From Verrucomicrobiota bacterium (GTDB lineage Bacteria > Verrucomicrobiota > Verrucomicrobiia > Limisphaerales > J093), in assembly GCA_029556615.1 (NCBI GenBank), contig JAKQDD010000107.1, positions 1 to 50,846 of the forward strand: a DNA stretch of 50,846 nt, given 5' to 3'. Of the stretch, positions 44,111 to 50,846 are shown piece after piece. Position 1 is the stretch's first letter, and each line of letters begins with the position of its first letter. The position numbers were made by a program, and so were the translations under genes. The notes beneath the pieces are model-generated. The model was given only the letters and a program-made list of their open reading frames with translations. It did no database searches and was not told where the DNA came from.

Positions 44111-44262
44111 GGCGGCAACATAAGAACCAGTGCCGCAACGCGCAAGGGCTAAACGGCATCCGGAGCCGATGGCGACCGCTCGCGCCAGACGCGTTGGGCG
44201 AGGATCCGGGCGCCCATTTGGCCGTTGAAAAGGACGCCGCGGGACGCTACGTTGTGCCCGCA

Positions 44263-45165
44263 ATGTTGTACGATCGGCAGTACATGCGGGAGGCAACCTA
44301 TCACAGACGGTGGGCGCTCTCGACCATTCTCGTCCTTGCCAACGTGGCGGTGTTCGCCCTCGAGCTGCTGGCCCGACTCTCCCCCGACGGCGCCCTGAAT
44401 CTCGTGATGGGTTACCTCCCCCTCTACCCCGCCGATCTCGCCCGGGGTTGGGTGTGGCAGCTCCTCACGTTCCAGTTCCTCCACGCCGGCCCGTTCCATC
44501 TCCTGATCAACTGCGCCATGCTCTACATGTTCGGGCGGAGCCTCGAACAGTCGCTCGGCCCGCGCCGGTTCCTCACCCTCTACTTCGCCAGCGGCGTCTG
44601 CGGCGGCTTGCTCCAGGCGATCTGCTCCTGGAGTTTCCCCAGACACTTCGGAGCCGGCGCAACCGTCGGCGCCTCGGCAGGTGTCTTCGGCCTGATCGCC
44701 GCCTTCGCCTTCCTTAATCGCGAAACGCGCATCACCACGCTCCTCGCCTTCATCATCCCGATCAGCATGCGCGCCAAATACCTGCTGATCGTTGAGACCG
44801 TGATTGCCGTGCTCGGCATGCTCGAACGCCAGAGCGGGATCGCCCACGCCGCGCACCTCGGCGGCATGCTCGCCGCCCTCGCGTTCCTCGTTGCCGACCG
44901 CTACTGGTACCGCCTCTCTCTCCCCCGACGCGGCCCGCGCTTCGCCGCACCCCCGGAGCCCGAACTGGTCGCCGCCTCCAGAGTCCGCGCCCGCCAGGAG
45001 GACCCCTCGACCGCCGCCGGCAACACGCCCGCACCGCCCGCCGATTTCATCAGCCGCGAAGTCGATCCCATCCTCGAAAAAATCTCAGCCCACGGCATCC
45101 AGAGCCTCACCGAGCGCGAACGCCGGATCCTCGAACAGGCCCGCGCCCGGATGACGCGGCGGTGA
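44263..45165 (+). CDS. Rhomboid family intramembrane serine protease
   Basis: A 300-residue membrane protein. About six transmembrane segments lie between residues 20 and 215. The catalytic Ser is in GASAGVFGLIAAF and the His in AHAAHLGGMLAAL; the family's WQLLTFQFLHAGPFHLLINC motif (with WxL and HxxxxHLLxN) is clear. Rhomboids cut transmembrane substrates within the membrane. The C-terminal 85 residues are cytoplasmic, Pro/Ala/Arg-rich, ending in a conserved-looking segment (DPILEKISAHGIQSLTERER) found appended to many bacterial rhomboids. ATG 44263 is a practical choice; no strong ribosome-binding site is seen. purB starts 94 bp downstream. Confidence 0.9.
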   Translation: MLYDRQYMREATYHRRWALSTILVLANVAVFALELLARLSPDGALNLVMGYLPLYPADLARGWVWQLLTFQFLHAGPFHLLINCAMLYMFGRSLEQSLGPRRFLTLYFASGVCGGLLQAICSWSFPRHFGAGATVGASAGVFGLIAAFAFLNRETRITTLLAFIIPISMRAKYLLIVETVIAVLGMLERQSGIAHAAHLGGMLAALAFLVADRYWYRLSLPRRGPRFAAPPEPELVAASRVRARQEDPSTAAGNTPAPPADFISREVDPILEKISAHGIQSLTERERRILEQARARMTRR

Positions 45166-45258
45166 TTCCGCCGTCACCAGCAGGCGTTGCTCCTCTGTCC
45201 TCTGTCCTCCGGCACCGGCCTCTTGCTGCCGTCGGGCGCGCGCGCTACCCTCTCCCGC

Positions 45259-46572
45259 ATGATCGCACGTTACTCCCGGCCCGCCATGCGGGAAATCTGG
45301 ACTGAACAGCGGAAGCTCGAGATCTGGCTTCGGATCGAGCTGCTGGCCAGCCGGGCGCTCTCCGAGGCTGGCCTGGTCCCCAAGAAGGACCTCGCCATCC
45401 TCGAAGCCCGGGCCGGCTTTGACCTCGACCGCTGCAAGGAACTCGAGAAGACACTTAACCACGATGTCATCGCCTTCACAACGTGCGTCGCTGAGCATGT
45501 CGCGCACCCGGCCAGCCGCTGGATCCATTACGGACTCACCAGCAGCGATGTCCTCGACACCGCGTTCGCCGTCCAAATGACGCAGTCGGCCGACCTCCTC
45601 CTCGCCGATCTCAAAGAGCTGCAAAATGCCATCGCCCGCCGCGCCCGCGAACACCAACTCACACCCTGCATCGGACGCAGCCACGGCATCCACGCCGAGC
45701 CCACAACGTTCGGCCTGAAACTCGCCCTCATGTACGACGAGTTCGGCCGCGCCCTGCGCCGCCTCGAGGCGGCACGCCAAGCCGTCGCCGTCGGCAAACT
45801 CTCGGGAGCCGTCGGCACCAGCGCCCATCTCTCGCCCACCCTCGAGTCCAAGATCTGCCGCCAGTTGGGCTTGCGGCCGGCGCCCCTCGCCACCCAGGTC
45901 GTCCAGCGCGATCTCCATGCCGAGTTCCTCCTCACCCTGGCACTCGTCGGCGCCAGCATCGAACGTTGGACCACCGAATTCCGGCACCTCCAGCGAACCG
46001 AGGTGCTCGAAGTCGAGGAGTTCTTCGCCAAAGGCCAGAAAGGCTCGAGCGCCATGCCCCACAAGCGCAACCCGATCACCGGCGAACGTCTCTCCGGCCT
46101 CGCCCGCGTCCTGCGCGGCAACGCCCTCGCCGCCCTCGAGAACGTCGCGCTCTGGCACGAACGCGACATCAGCCACAGCTCGGTCGAGCGGATCATCTTC
46201 CCCGATAGCTGCACACTCCTGGACTACATGCTGGCCACCCTGACCCGGCTCGTCGACGGCCTCCAGGTCTACCCGGAGAATATGCGGCGTAACCTCGGGC
46301 TCTCGCTCGGCCTGTGGCACTCCCAAAGCGTCCTCCTCGCCCTCATCCGCAAGGGCCTCACCCGGGAAGCCGCCTACGACATCGTCCAACGCAACGCCAT
46401 GCAGACCTGGGCTGCCCGCCACGCCGGCCGGGACGACGCCGATTTCCTGGACCAACTCCAACAAGACCCCGAGGTGACCCGCCACTTCCGCCCCGGCGAG
46501 CTCGAGAAACTCTGCTCGCTCGAGTTCCACTTCAAGCACGTCCGCCGCCGCTTCCGCCAGCTCGGACTCTAG
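45259..46572 (+). CDS. purB: Adenylosuccinate lyase
   Basis: PurB (437 aa) makes fumarate from both adenylosuccinate and SAICAR in purine synthesis. It has the fumarase/aspartase fold: an N-terminal helical region (MIARYSRPAMREIWTEQRKL), then HYGLTSSDVLDTAFAVQM, GRSHGIHAEPTTFG (general acid His), and the signature SSAMPHKRNPITGERL. Length is close to the Bacillus enzyme. The start is ATG 45259; 24 upstream residues in frame look non-coding. The TAG stop and the preceding GGACTC form the 14-mer GGACTCTAGCGAGG that also marks the junction of tandem repeat units A1/A2, and repeat copy D begins at its stop. Confidence 0.96.
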   Translation: MIARYSRPAMREIWTEQRKLEIWLRIELLASRALSEAGLVPKKDLAILEARAGFDLDRCKELEKTLNHDVIAFTTCVAEHVAHPASRWIHYGLTSSDVLDTAFAVQMTQSADLLLADLKELQNAIARRAREHQLTPCIGRSHGIHAEPTTFGLKLALMYDEFGRALRRLEAARQAVAVGKLSGAVGTSAHLSPTLESKICRQLGLRPAPLATQVVQRDLHAEFLLTLALVGASIERWTTEFRHLQRTEVLEVEEFFAKGQKGSSAMPHKRNPITGERLSGLARVLRGNALAALENVALWHERDISHSSVERIIFPDSCTLLDYMLATLTRLVDGLQVYPENMRRNLGLSLGLWHSQSVLLALIRKGLTREAAYDIVQRNAMQTWAARHAGRDDADFLDQLQQDPEVTRHFRPGELEKLCSLEFHFKHVRRRFRQLGL

Positions 46573-46748
46573 CGAGGCGCGCCTCAGACCTAACGAAGTC
46601 CGCGATCCCATGAAGCCTTCCTGCCTTTCCGGACCCTCTCTTCCGCGCCTCGCTAATGGAGAGTCCTCGACGGGATGAGGGAAGGCCTGGAACAGCAGGG
46701 ACCGAACTTGAGCTGTTGACCACATGTTTCACAAGTCGAGGACTCCAG
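46569..46748 (-). repeat. Dispersed double-stem-loop repeat, full copy D
   Basis: Inverted orientation. TAGCGAGGCGCG (46570-46581) pairs with CGCGCCTCGCTA (46644-46655). GAGTCCTCGAC pairs with GTCGAGGACTC (ending 46745). The loop has GGTCAACAGCTCAAGTTCGG, one base different from the typical block. Flanks are CTAG (46569-46572) and CCAG (46745-46748), the only full copy whose two flanks differ. The left CTAG holds the purB stop codon. Confidence 0.88.
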
Positions 46749-46828
46749 CACGGACACGGCGGACCGCGGTGCTTGTGGACTGTCCGCACCCGCTTCATGA
46801 AATCCCGGCTCCCCACCCCCGCAAGGCC

Positions 46829-47854
46829 ATGAACCTCGATGCCTCCGGGCAACCGGCACACGCCCTGCCCCGTACCCTCCGCCCCGCGCGGCGCGCGGCG
46901 TTCCTCGGCCTGCTCAGCCTCGCCGCGGCCATCGTCCTCAACGCCGCGCCCGCCCCGGAAACCAACGCCCCAGCCGCCCCCAGGATCCCCGGGCTTTTTG
47001 CCCGCTCGAACCTCGTCGCCTGGTGCATCGTGCCCTTCGATGCCAAACGCCGTGGCCCCGAAGAACGCGCCGCCATGCTCGAACGGATCGGGCTTCGCCA
47101 GCTCGCCTATGACTACCGCGCGGAACATATCCCCAGCTTCGACGCCGAAGTCGAGGCGCTGCGCCGACACGGGATCCGGCTCTTCGCGTGGTGGTTCCCC
47201 GGCGAGCTCAACGACGAAGCCCGCATCATCCTCGCCCTCCTCGAGCGCCAGCAGGAACGCGGTGTCCAGCTCTGGGTCACCGGCGGCGGCGATCCCCCCA
47301 ACACCCCCGAGGAACACCAGGCCCGCATCGCCAGCGAAGCCGCTCGCCTCCGGCCCATCGCCGAAGCCGGCGCCCGCATCGGATCCGTCGTCGGCCTCTA
47401 CAACCACGGCGGCTGGTTCGGTGAGCCCAACCACCAGATCGCCATCATCAAACACCTCCGCGCCTCCGCGATCACCAATGTCGGCATCGTCTACAACCTC
47501 CACCACGGCCACGATCACCTGCTCCAGTTCCCCGCTCTGCTCGACCGGATGAAGCCCTATCTCGTGGCGCTCAATCTGAATGGCATGACCCTCGAAGGGG
47601 ACCGCCGCGGACAGAAGATCCTCCCCCTCGGCCAGGGCGACCTCGACCTCGGACTCCTCCGCGTCGTGCGCAACAGCGGCTGGAGCGGCCCCGTCGGCAT
47701 CCTGAATCACACGGACGCAGACGCCGAAGCCCGCCTGCTCGATAACCTCGAGGGCCTCGACTGGCTGGTCGGTCAGCTCGAAGGCAAGCCCGCAGGCCCC
47801 AAGCCAACGCCGCGCACCTGGAAACCGCCTGCCGCACCCAACGCGACGCCGTGA
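46829..47854 (+). CDS. Secreted TIM-barrel sugar isomerase-like protein
   Basis: A 341-residue protein with an N-terminal export signal (RRAAFLGLLSLAAAIVLNAA) after a basic 20-residue lead, then a TIM-barrel resembling the xylose-isomerase/AP-endonuclease-2 superfamily: FARSNLVAWCIVPFDAKRRG, LRQLAYDYRAEHIPSFDAEV, GIRLFAWWFPGELNDEAR, VGLYNHGGWFGEPN, IGIVYNLHHGHDHL, VALNLNGM and GLLRVVRNSGWSGP. Members of this group in Verrucomicrobiota and Planctomycetes are annotated as sugar phosphate isomerases, but a secreted one probably acts on a free sugar. It follows repeat copy D. ATG 46829 starts the lead; codons further upstream are repeat-derived. Confidence 0.75.
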   Translation: MNLDASGQPAHALPRTLRPARRAAFLGLLSLAAAIVLNAAPAPETNAPAAPRIPGLFARSNLVAWCIVPFDAKRRGPEERAAMLERIGLRQLAYDYRAEHIPSFDAEVEALRRHGIRLFAWWFPGELNDEARIILALLERQQERGVQLWVTGGGDPPNTPEEHQARIASEAARLRPIAEAGARIGSVVGLYNHGGWFGEPNHQIAIIKHLRASAITNVGIVYNLHHGHDHLLQFPALLDRMKPYLVALNLNGMTLEGDRRGQKILPLGQGDLDLGLLRVVRNSGWSGPVGILNHTDADAEARLLDNLEGLDWLVGQLEGKPAGPKPTPRTWKPPAAPNATP

Positions 47855-47856
47855 GA

Positions 47857-47970
47857 TCATCCGCCGGGGGGAATCTCTCCGGCCCGTTCCATCCGACGCC
47901 GCTCGGCAAGCAGGGTCTCCAATTTCGCTGGGACGAACACCGCCAGCACGAGCTCAAGATCCGCAGCCAT
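47857..47970 (-). CDS. Possible small protein, 37 residues
   Basis: ATG 47970 opens a 37-residue frame, [20 protein letters not shown], then [17 protein letters not shown], stop at 47857. It is helical and has a plausible amphipathic look. It starts 3 nt after the stop of another small frame on the same strand. Nothing else occupies this strand. Either frame could be chance in high-GC DNA; the support is only their adjacency and composition. Confidence 0.25.
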   Translation of the reverse strand: MAADLELVLAVFVPAKLETLLAERRRMERAGEIPPGG

Positions 47971-47973
47971 GGG

Positions 47974-48141
47974 TCAAAAGTGCCGATCCGATCCCGACCG
48001 TATCACGTCAAGTGCCCGCAGCAACTCCCGCATCCGGCGCGCTCGCTCATCACAGGTCCGACGCAGGTTGTCGATCAACACCAACTCCAATCCGCCGGTA
48101 ACCGGCCGCCGTCGACCGGCGTTAGTAGGGGCAGGAAACAT
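47974..48141 (-). CDS. Possible small protein, 55 residues
   Basis: ATG 48141 opens a 55-residue frame, [20 protein letters not shown], then [20 protein letters not shown] and [15 protein letters not shown], ending at 47974. The second half looks like a genuine amphipathic basic helix. It is divergent from the prepilin gene, whose ATG is only 4 bp away at 48146, and is followed 3 nt later by another small frame, like a compact two-gene unit. No ribosome-binding site is obvious. Low confidence. Confidence 0.3.
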   Translation of the reverse strand: MFPAPTNAGRRRPVTGGLELVLIDNLRRTCDERARRMRELLRALDVIRSGSDRHF

Positions 48142-48145
48142 CGCA

Positions 48146-49012
48146 ATGAAGTGCACCGTCAACCCCCGCCCCTCCCGCACTCCCCCACCCCGCCGGCAGG
48201 CTTTCACCCTCATCGAATTGCTGGTGGTCATCGCCATCATCGCCATCCTCGCCGGCATGCTCCTGCCCGCCCTCTCCCGCGCCAAGAACAAAGCCCAGGG
48301 CATCGCCTGCCTCGGCAACCTCAAACAGCTCCAGCTCTGCTGGACCCTGTACTGCGGCGATCACAACGACGCGCTCCCGGCGAACGTCGCGTTCAATCGC
48401 GGGGACGCCGGAAACCGCGAGGGCTGGGTCACCGACTCCCGTTCCTGGCTCATCGGCAACGCCTGGATCGAGACCACGGTCACCAACCTCCAACGCGGCG
48501 TGCTCTACCCCTATAACCAGGCGCTCGCCATCTACCGGTGCCCGGCCGATCGCTCAACCGTCCGCGACCAGGGCCGCGTCCCACGCAACCGCAGCTACTC
48601 GATGAGCATGTATATGAACTTCCGGCCCGACCCCGAGGACCCGGACTACGCCATCTGCTGGCACCGGCTCAGCCAGATCCAGGACCCCGGCCCCTCCCGC
48701 GCCGCCGTGTTCATCGAGGAAAACGAAAAGAGCATCCAGCAAAGCGCCTTCGGCATCAACGCCCCCAACCGCTACACGCTCTTCGATTCCCCCCTCTGGA
48801 CCTGGGTCAGTTTCCCCGCCACCCGCCACGGAGGCTGCGGCAGCCTCAGTTTCGCCGACGGCCATGTCGAGAGCTGGCGCTGGCTCGAGCCCAACACCGC
48901 TCGGATCGCTCGCATGAACGACTGGACAGTCATGAAACCAGCCGCTGGCTCCGGCGACCGCGACCTCAGCCGGTTCTTCGCTGCCGTGCCCCAACAGGTG
49001 CCCATCCCATAA
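48146..49012 (+). CDS. Prepilin-type N-terminal cleavage/methylation protein (second copy)
   Basis: A 288-residue protein with the same class III leader as the one at 2264: basic lead [19 protein letters not shown], cleavage before [20 protein letters not shown]. Here the residue before the cut is Ala again. The leader is long and Pro-rich, unlike canonical short prepilin leaders. The mature part shares ARAKN-type helix continuation, [20 protein letters not shown], a CPADRS segment and a final [11 protein letters not shown] that parallels MPDGHVE in the other copy. These are parts of the same family. ATG 48146 has GCAGGA 9 nt upstream. The radical SAM gene follows after 69 bp. Confidence 0.85.
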   Translation: MKCTVNPRPSRTPPPRRQAFTLIELLVVIAIIAILAGMLLPALSRAKNKAQGIACLGNLKQLQLCWTLYCGDHNDALPANVAFNRGDAGNREGWVTDSRSWLIGNAWIETTVTNLQRGVLYPYNQALAIYRCPADRSTVRDQGRVPRNRSYSMSMYMNFRPDPEDPDYAICWHRLSQIQDPGPSRAAVFIEENEKSIQQSAFGINAPNRYTLFDSPLWTWVSFPATRHGGCGSLSFADGHVESWRWLEPNTARIARMNDWTVMKPAAGSGDRDLSRFFAAVPQQVPIP

Positions 49013-49081
49013 CGGAAATTTCTGGCCGCGGCAGCCGGAGGCGCGTAGGTTCATGAGCACATTGGGTCGTACCGCAAGTCC

Positions 49082-50563
49082 ATGAACATCCTGCTCGTCA
49101 GTCCCAGGACCCCAGACACGTTCTGGAGCTTCCGCCATGCGCTTCGATTCGTGTCGAAACGGGCCTCCATGCCCCCCCTCGGCCTTCTGACCGTCGCGGC
49201 CATGCTGCCGCGCCACTGGAACCTGAAACTGGTCGATCTCAACGTGGAACGACTGAACGACGACGACTTGCGCTGGGCGGATTACGTCCTGCTCGGCGCC
49301 ATGCTCGTCCAGAAGGAATCGGTGCTCGCCATCCTGGCCCGCAGCCAGGCCCTGAACAAGAAGGTGATCGCAGGCGGCCCCCTGTTCACCACCTGCCACG
49401 AGGATTTCCCCGAAGTCCAACATTTCGTCCTGGGGGAGGCGGAGGAGGTCATGCCCCAAGTGATCGCCGATCTCGAACGCGGCACCCTCCAGCATGTCTA
49501 CCGCGCCCAAGGCTTCCCCGACGTCCGCCATACCCCCATCCCACGCTGGGACCTGATCCGGTTCCGCAATTACGTGACCATGGCCGTCCAGTTCTCCCGC
49601 GGCTGCCCCTACGACTGCGAGTTCTGCGACATCATCGTCATGAACGGCCGGATCCCGCGCACCAAGACCCCCGCCCAACTCGTCGCCGAGCTCGAAGCCC
49701 TCCGCCAGGCCGGCTGGCGCGATATGGTGTTCATCGTCGATGACAATTTCATCGGCAACCGAAAACGGACCAAGGAGCTCCTTCGCGCGATCATCGAGTG
49801 GCGCCAGCAAACCCGGCCGGGCATCGGCTTCCTCACCGAAGCGTCAGTCAACCTCGCCGACGACGACGAGCTCTGCCGCCTGATGGTGCAAGCCGGCTTC
49901 ACCAAGGTCTTCGTCGGAATCGAAACGCCCTCCCCCGAGGCGCTCCAGGAATGCCGCAAACGCCAAAACCAGGGACGCGACCTCGTGGCTTCCGTGCAAC
50001 AGCTCCAACGCGCCGGACTCGAGGTCATGGGCGGGTTCATTGTCGGCTTCGACAGCGATTGCACCGACATCTTCAAGCGCCAGTTCGAGTTCATCCAGCG
50101 CTCCGGAGTCGTCACCGCCATGGTCGGCCTCCTGACCGCCCTCCCGCAAACGCGCCTCTATCAGCGCCTCAAACACGAAGGCCGCCTCGAAGCCACCAGC
50201 TCCGGCAACAATACCGACGCCGCCCTCAACTTCCGCCCCCGCCTCGGCCGCGAGTTCCTGCTCGATGGCTATCGCGAATTGATGCGCCGCCTCTACGAAC
50301 CCGGAGCCTATTACCAGCGAATCCGCACGTTCCTCCGCAGCCACCAGCCCCATCGGCCCATCGGCCCCCGCCTCCGAATCTCCCCCGCCGATGTCCGGGC
50401 ATTCCTCAAGTCCTTCTGGGTCCTCGGCGTCTGGCATCGGGGGCGAATCGCCTATTGGTACCTCTTCTGGAGTACCCTCCTCCGCCGACCCCGCCAGTTC
50501 CGCCACGCCATCGAATTGGCCATCCTCGGTTACCACTTCCGACGCGTCGCTGAGTTGCTGTAG
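49082..50563 (+). CDS. B12-binding radical SAM protein (HpnP-like)
   Basis: A 493-residue protein with an N-terminal cobalamin-binding-like Rossmann domain (MNILLVSPRTPDTFWSFRHA, PPLGLLTVAAMLPRHWNLKL, VIAGGPLFTTCHEDFPEVQH) and a radical SAM core with the 4Fe-4S motif Cys175, Cys179, Cys182 (SRGCPYDCEFCD). VFIVDDNFIGN and GGFIVGFDSD are further core motifs, and the DUF4070-type C-terminus ends YHFRRVAELL. This arrangement is that of the HpnP hopanoid C-2 methylase group, but the same group holds enzymes of unknown substrate and I cannot assign hopanoid methylation without neighbours. No shc or other hopanoid gene is in the window. Confidence 0.85.
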   Translation: MNILLVSPRTPDTFWSFRHALRFVSKRASMPPLGLLTVAAMLPRHWNLKLVDLNVERLNDDDLRWADYVLLGAMLVQKESVLAILARSQALNKKVIAGGPLFTTCHEDFPEVQHFVLGEAEEVMPQVIADLERGTLQHVYRAQGFPDVRHTPIPRWDLIRFRNYVTMAVQFSRGCPYDCEFCDIIVMNGRIPRTKTPAQLVAELEALRQAGWRDMVFIVDDNFIGNRKRTKELLRAIIEWRQQTRPGIGFLTEASVNLADDDELCRLMVQAGFTKVFVGIETPSPEALQECRKRQNQGRDLVASVQQLQRAGLEVMGGFIVGFDSDCTDIFKRQFEFIQRSGVVTAMVGLLTALPQTRLYQRLKHEGRLEATSSGNNTDAALNFRPRLGREFLLDGYRELMRRLYEPGAYYQRIRTFLRSHQPHRPIGPRLRISPADVRAFLKSFWVLGVWHRGRIAYWYLFWSTLLRRPRQFRHAIELAILGYHFRRVAELL

Positions 50564-50846
50564 CCGCGGGCGCTGACCGCGCCAGGCTGACTCCCCCGTT
50601 CGCAAGCCGCCGGTCCTCCGGCCAGTCAGCGGAGGGGTCTTGATTCGGCTCAACGTTCGAGCCGCAGGCGTCAAGCCAGGATCCGGGCTCGCTCACAGGC
50701 TCGCTCTGTGATTCAGACACTGGGGGGAGGGCGCGTAGAACGGCCGTAGGAGCGGCTTTTCCGGAGGCCCCGCTACCTTGACTATCGGTTTTTGCTCGCC
50801 GGGTCGATTTTGGGCTTGCGTTCTGTATTCGGTACATTATAGTGAA
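50564..50846. other. Non-coding right edge
   Basis: No gene is supported in these 283 bp, although a gene may start beyond the edge. An inverted repeat GCTGACT (50586-50592) / AGTCAGC (50624-50630) follows the radical SAM stop and might serve as a weak terminator, but no T-run follows it. Confidence 0.4.
50816..50843 (+). promoter_or_regulatory. Possible sigma-70 promoter at right edge
   Basis: TTGCGT (50816-50821), a 16-bp spacer and TATAGT (50838-50843) fit a sigma-70 promoter reading out of the window. The -10 hexamer is close to consensus, the -35 is weak, and AT-rich sequence surrounds it. The transcript start would be at or past the edge, so it cannot be tied to a gene. Confidence 0.25.

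Overview
The window is a high-GC, gene-dense chromosome segment. It most likely comes from a member of the Verrucomicrobiota, probably the Pedosphaera/Limisphaera side. The support is indirect: two secreted proteins start with the [19 protein letters not shown] prepilin-type leader and carry H-rich C-terminal halves, and there is a delta-60-repeat protein, a DUF1080 hydrolase, a URO-D-like enzyme coupled to a sodium symporter, a LarA-type racemase and a giant modular protease. No rRNA or other taxonomic marker is present to confirm this. Nothing looks like prophage, CRISPR or an intact transposase.

Layout. 1-427: 3' end of a delta-60-repeat protein. 428-840: tandem copies of a dispersed repeat. 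662-1990: amidohydrolase read into that repeat. 2264-4413: prepilin-like protein and argJ. 4436-6264 (minus): metF and a sugar-phosphate isomerase-like gene. 6360-7006: vapBC pair. 7027-7110: tRNA-Leu(UAG). 7273-9779: endonuclease/phosphatase-family gene and a BNR-repeat sialidase-like gene, with another repeat between them. 9783-13849 (minus): DHH phosphoesterase, sodium:solute symporter and URO-D-like gene, the last two overlapping by ATGA. 14044-20313: a 2,089-residue subtilase with C-type-lectin-like, FnIII, IPT/TIG, cohesin-like, dockerin-like and second cohesin-like regions. 20470-22601: SDR plus LarA-like racemase. 22614-26881: DUF1080 (minus), ispD, S41 protease, tsaD. 26802-29595 (minus): aminotransferase, M23 peptidase and a lipoprotein. 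29641-30354: a small basic protein and a conserved hypothetical. 30446-44110 (minus): a long run of pcrA/uvrD, gyrA, gyrB, secreted protein, anti-sigma, ECF sigma, hisB, fucokinase/GDP-fucose pyrophosphorylase and a LysM protein. 44263-50563: rhomboid protease, purB, secreted TIM-barrel protein, a second prepilin-like protein and a B12-binding radical SAM enzyme.

The gene content mixes housekeeping functions (gyrase, tsaD, purB, argJ, hisB, metF, ispD) with carbohydrate and sugar-acid catabolism and secreted or surface proteins, as expected of a polysaccharide-degrading heterotroph.

The most unusual structure is a repeat family of about 175-180 bp. Each unit is two adjacent stem-loops with 11-12 bp arms, bounded by CTAG or CCAG tetranucleotides that look like target duplications. 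Full copies lie at 485-665, 662-838, 2029-2208, 8327-8507 and 46569-46748, with shorter derivatives at 442-488, 30386-30423, 35259-35272 and 37880-37890. Copies sit at gene ends: one has become the last ~57 codons of the amidohydrolase, and the stop codons of gyrB and purB lie in repeat termini.
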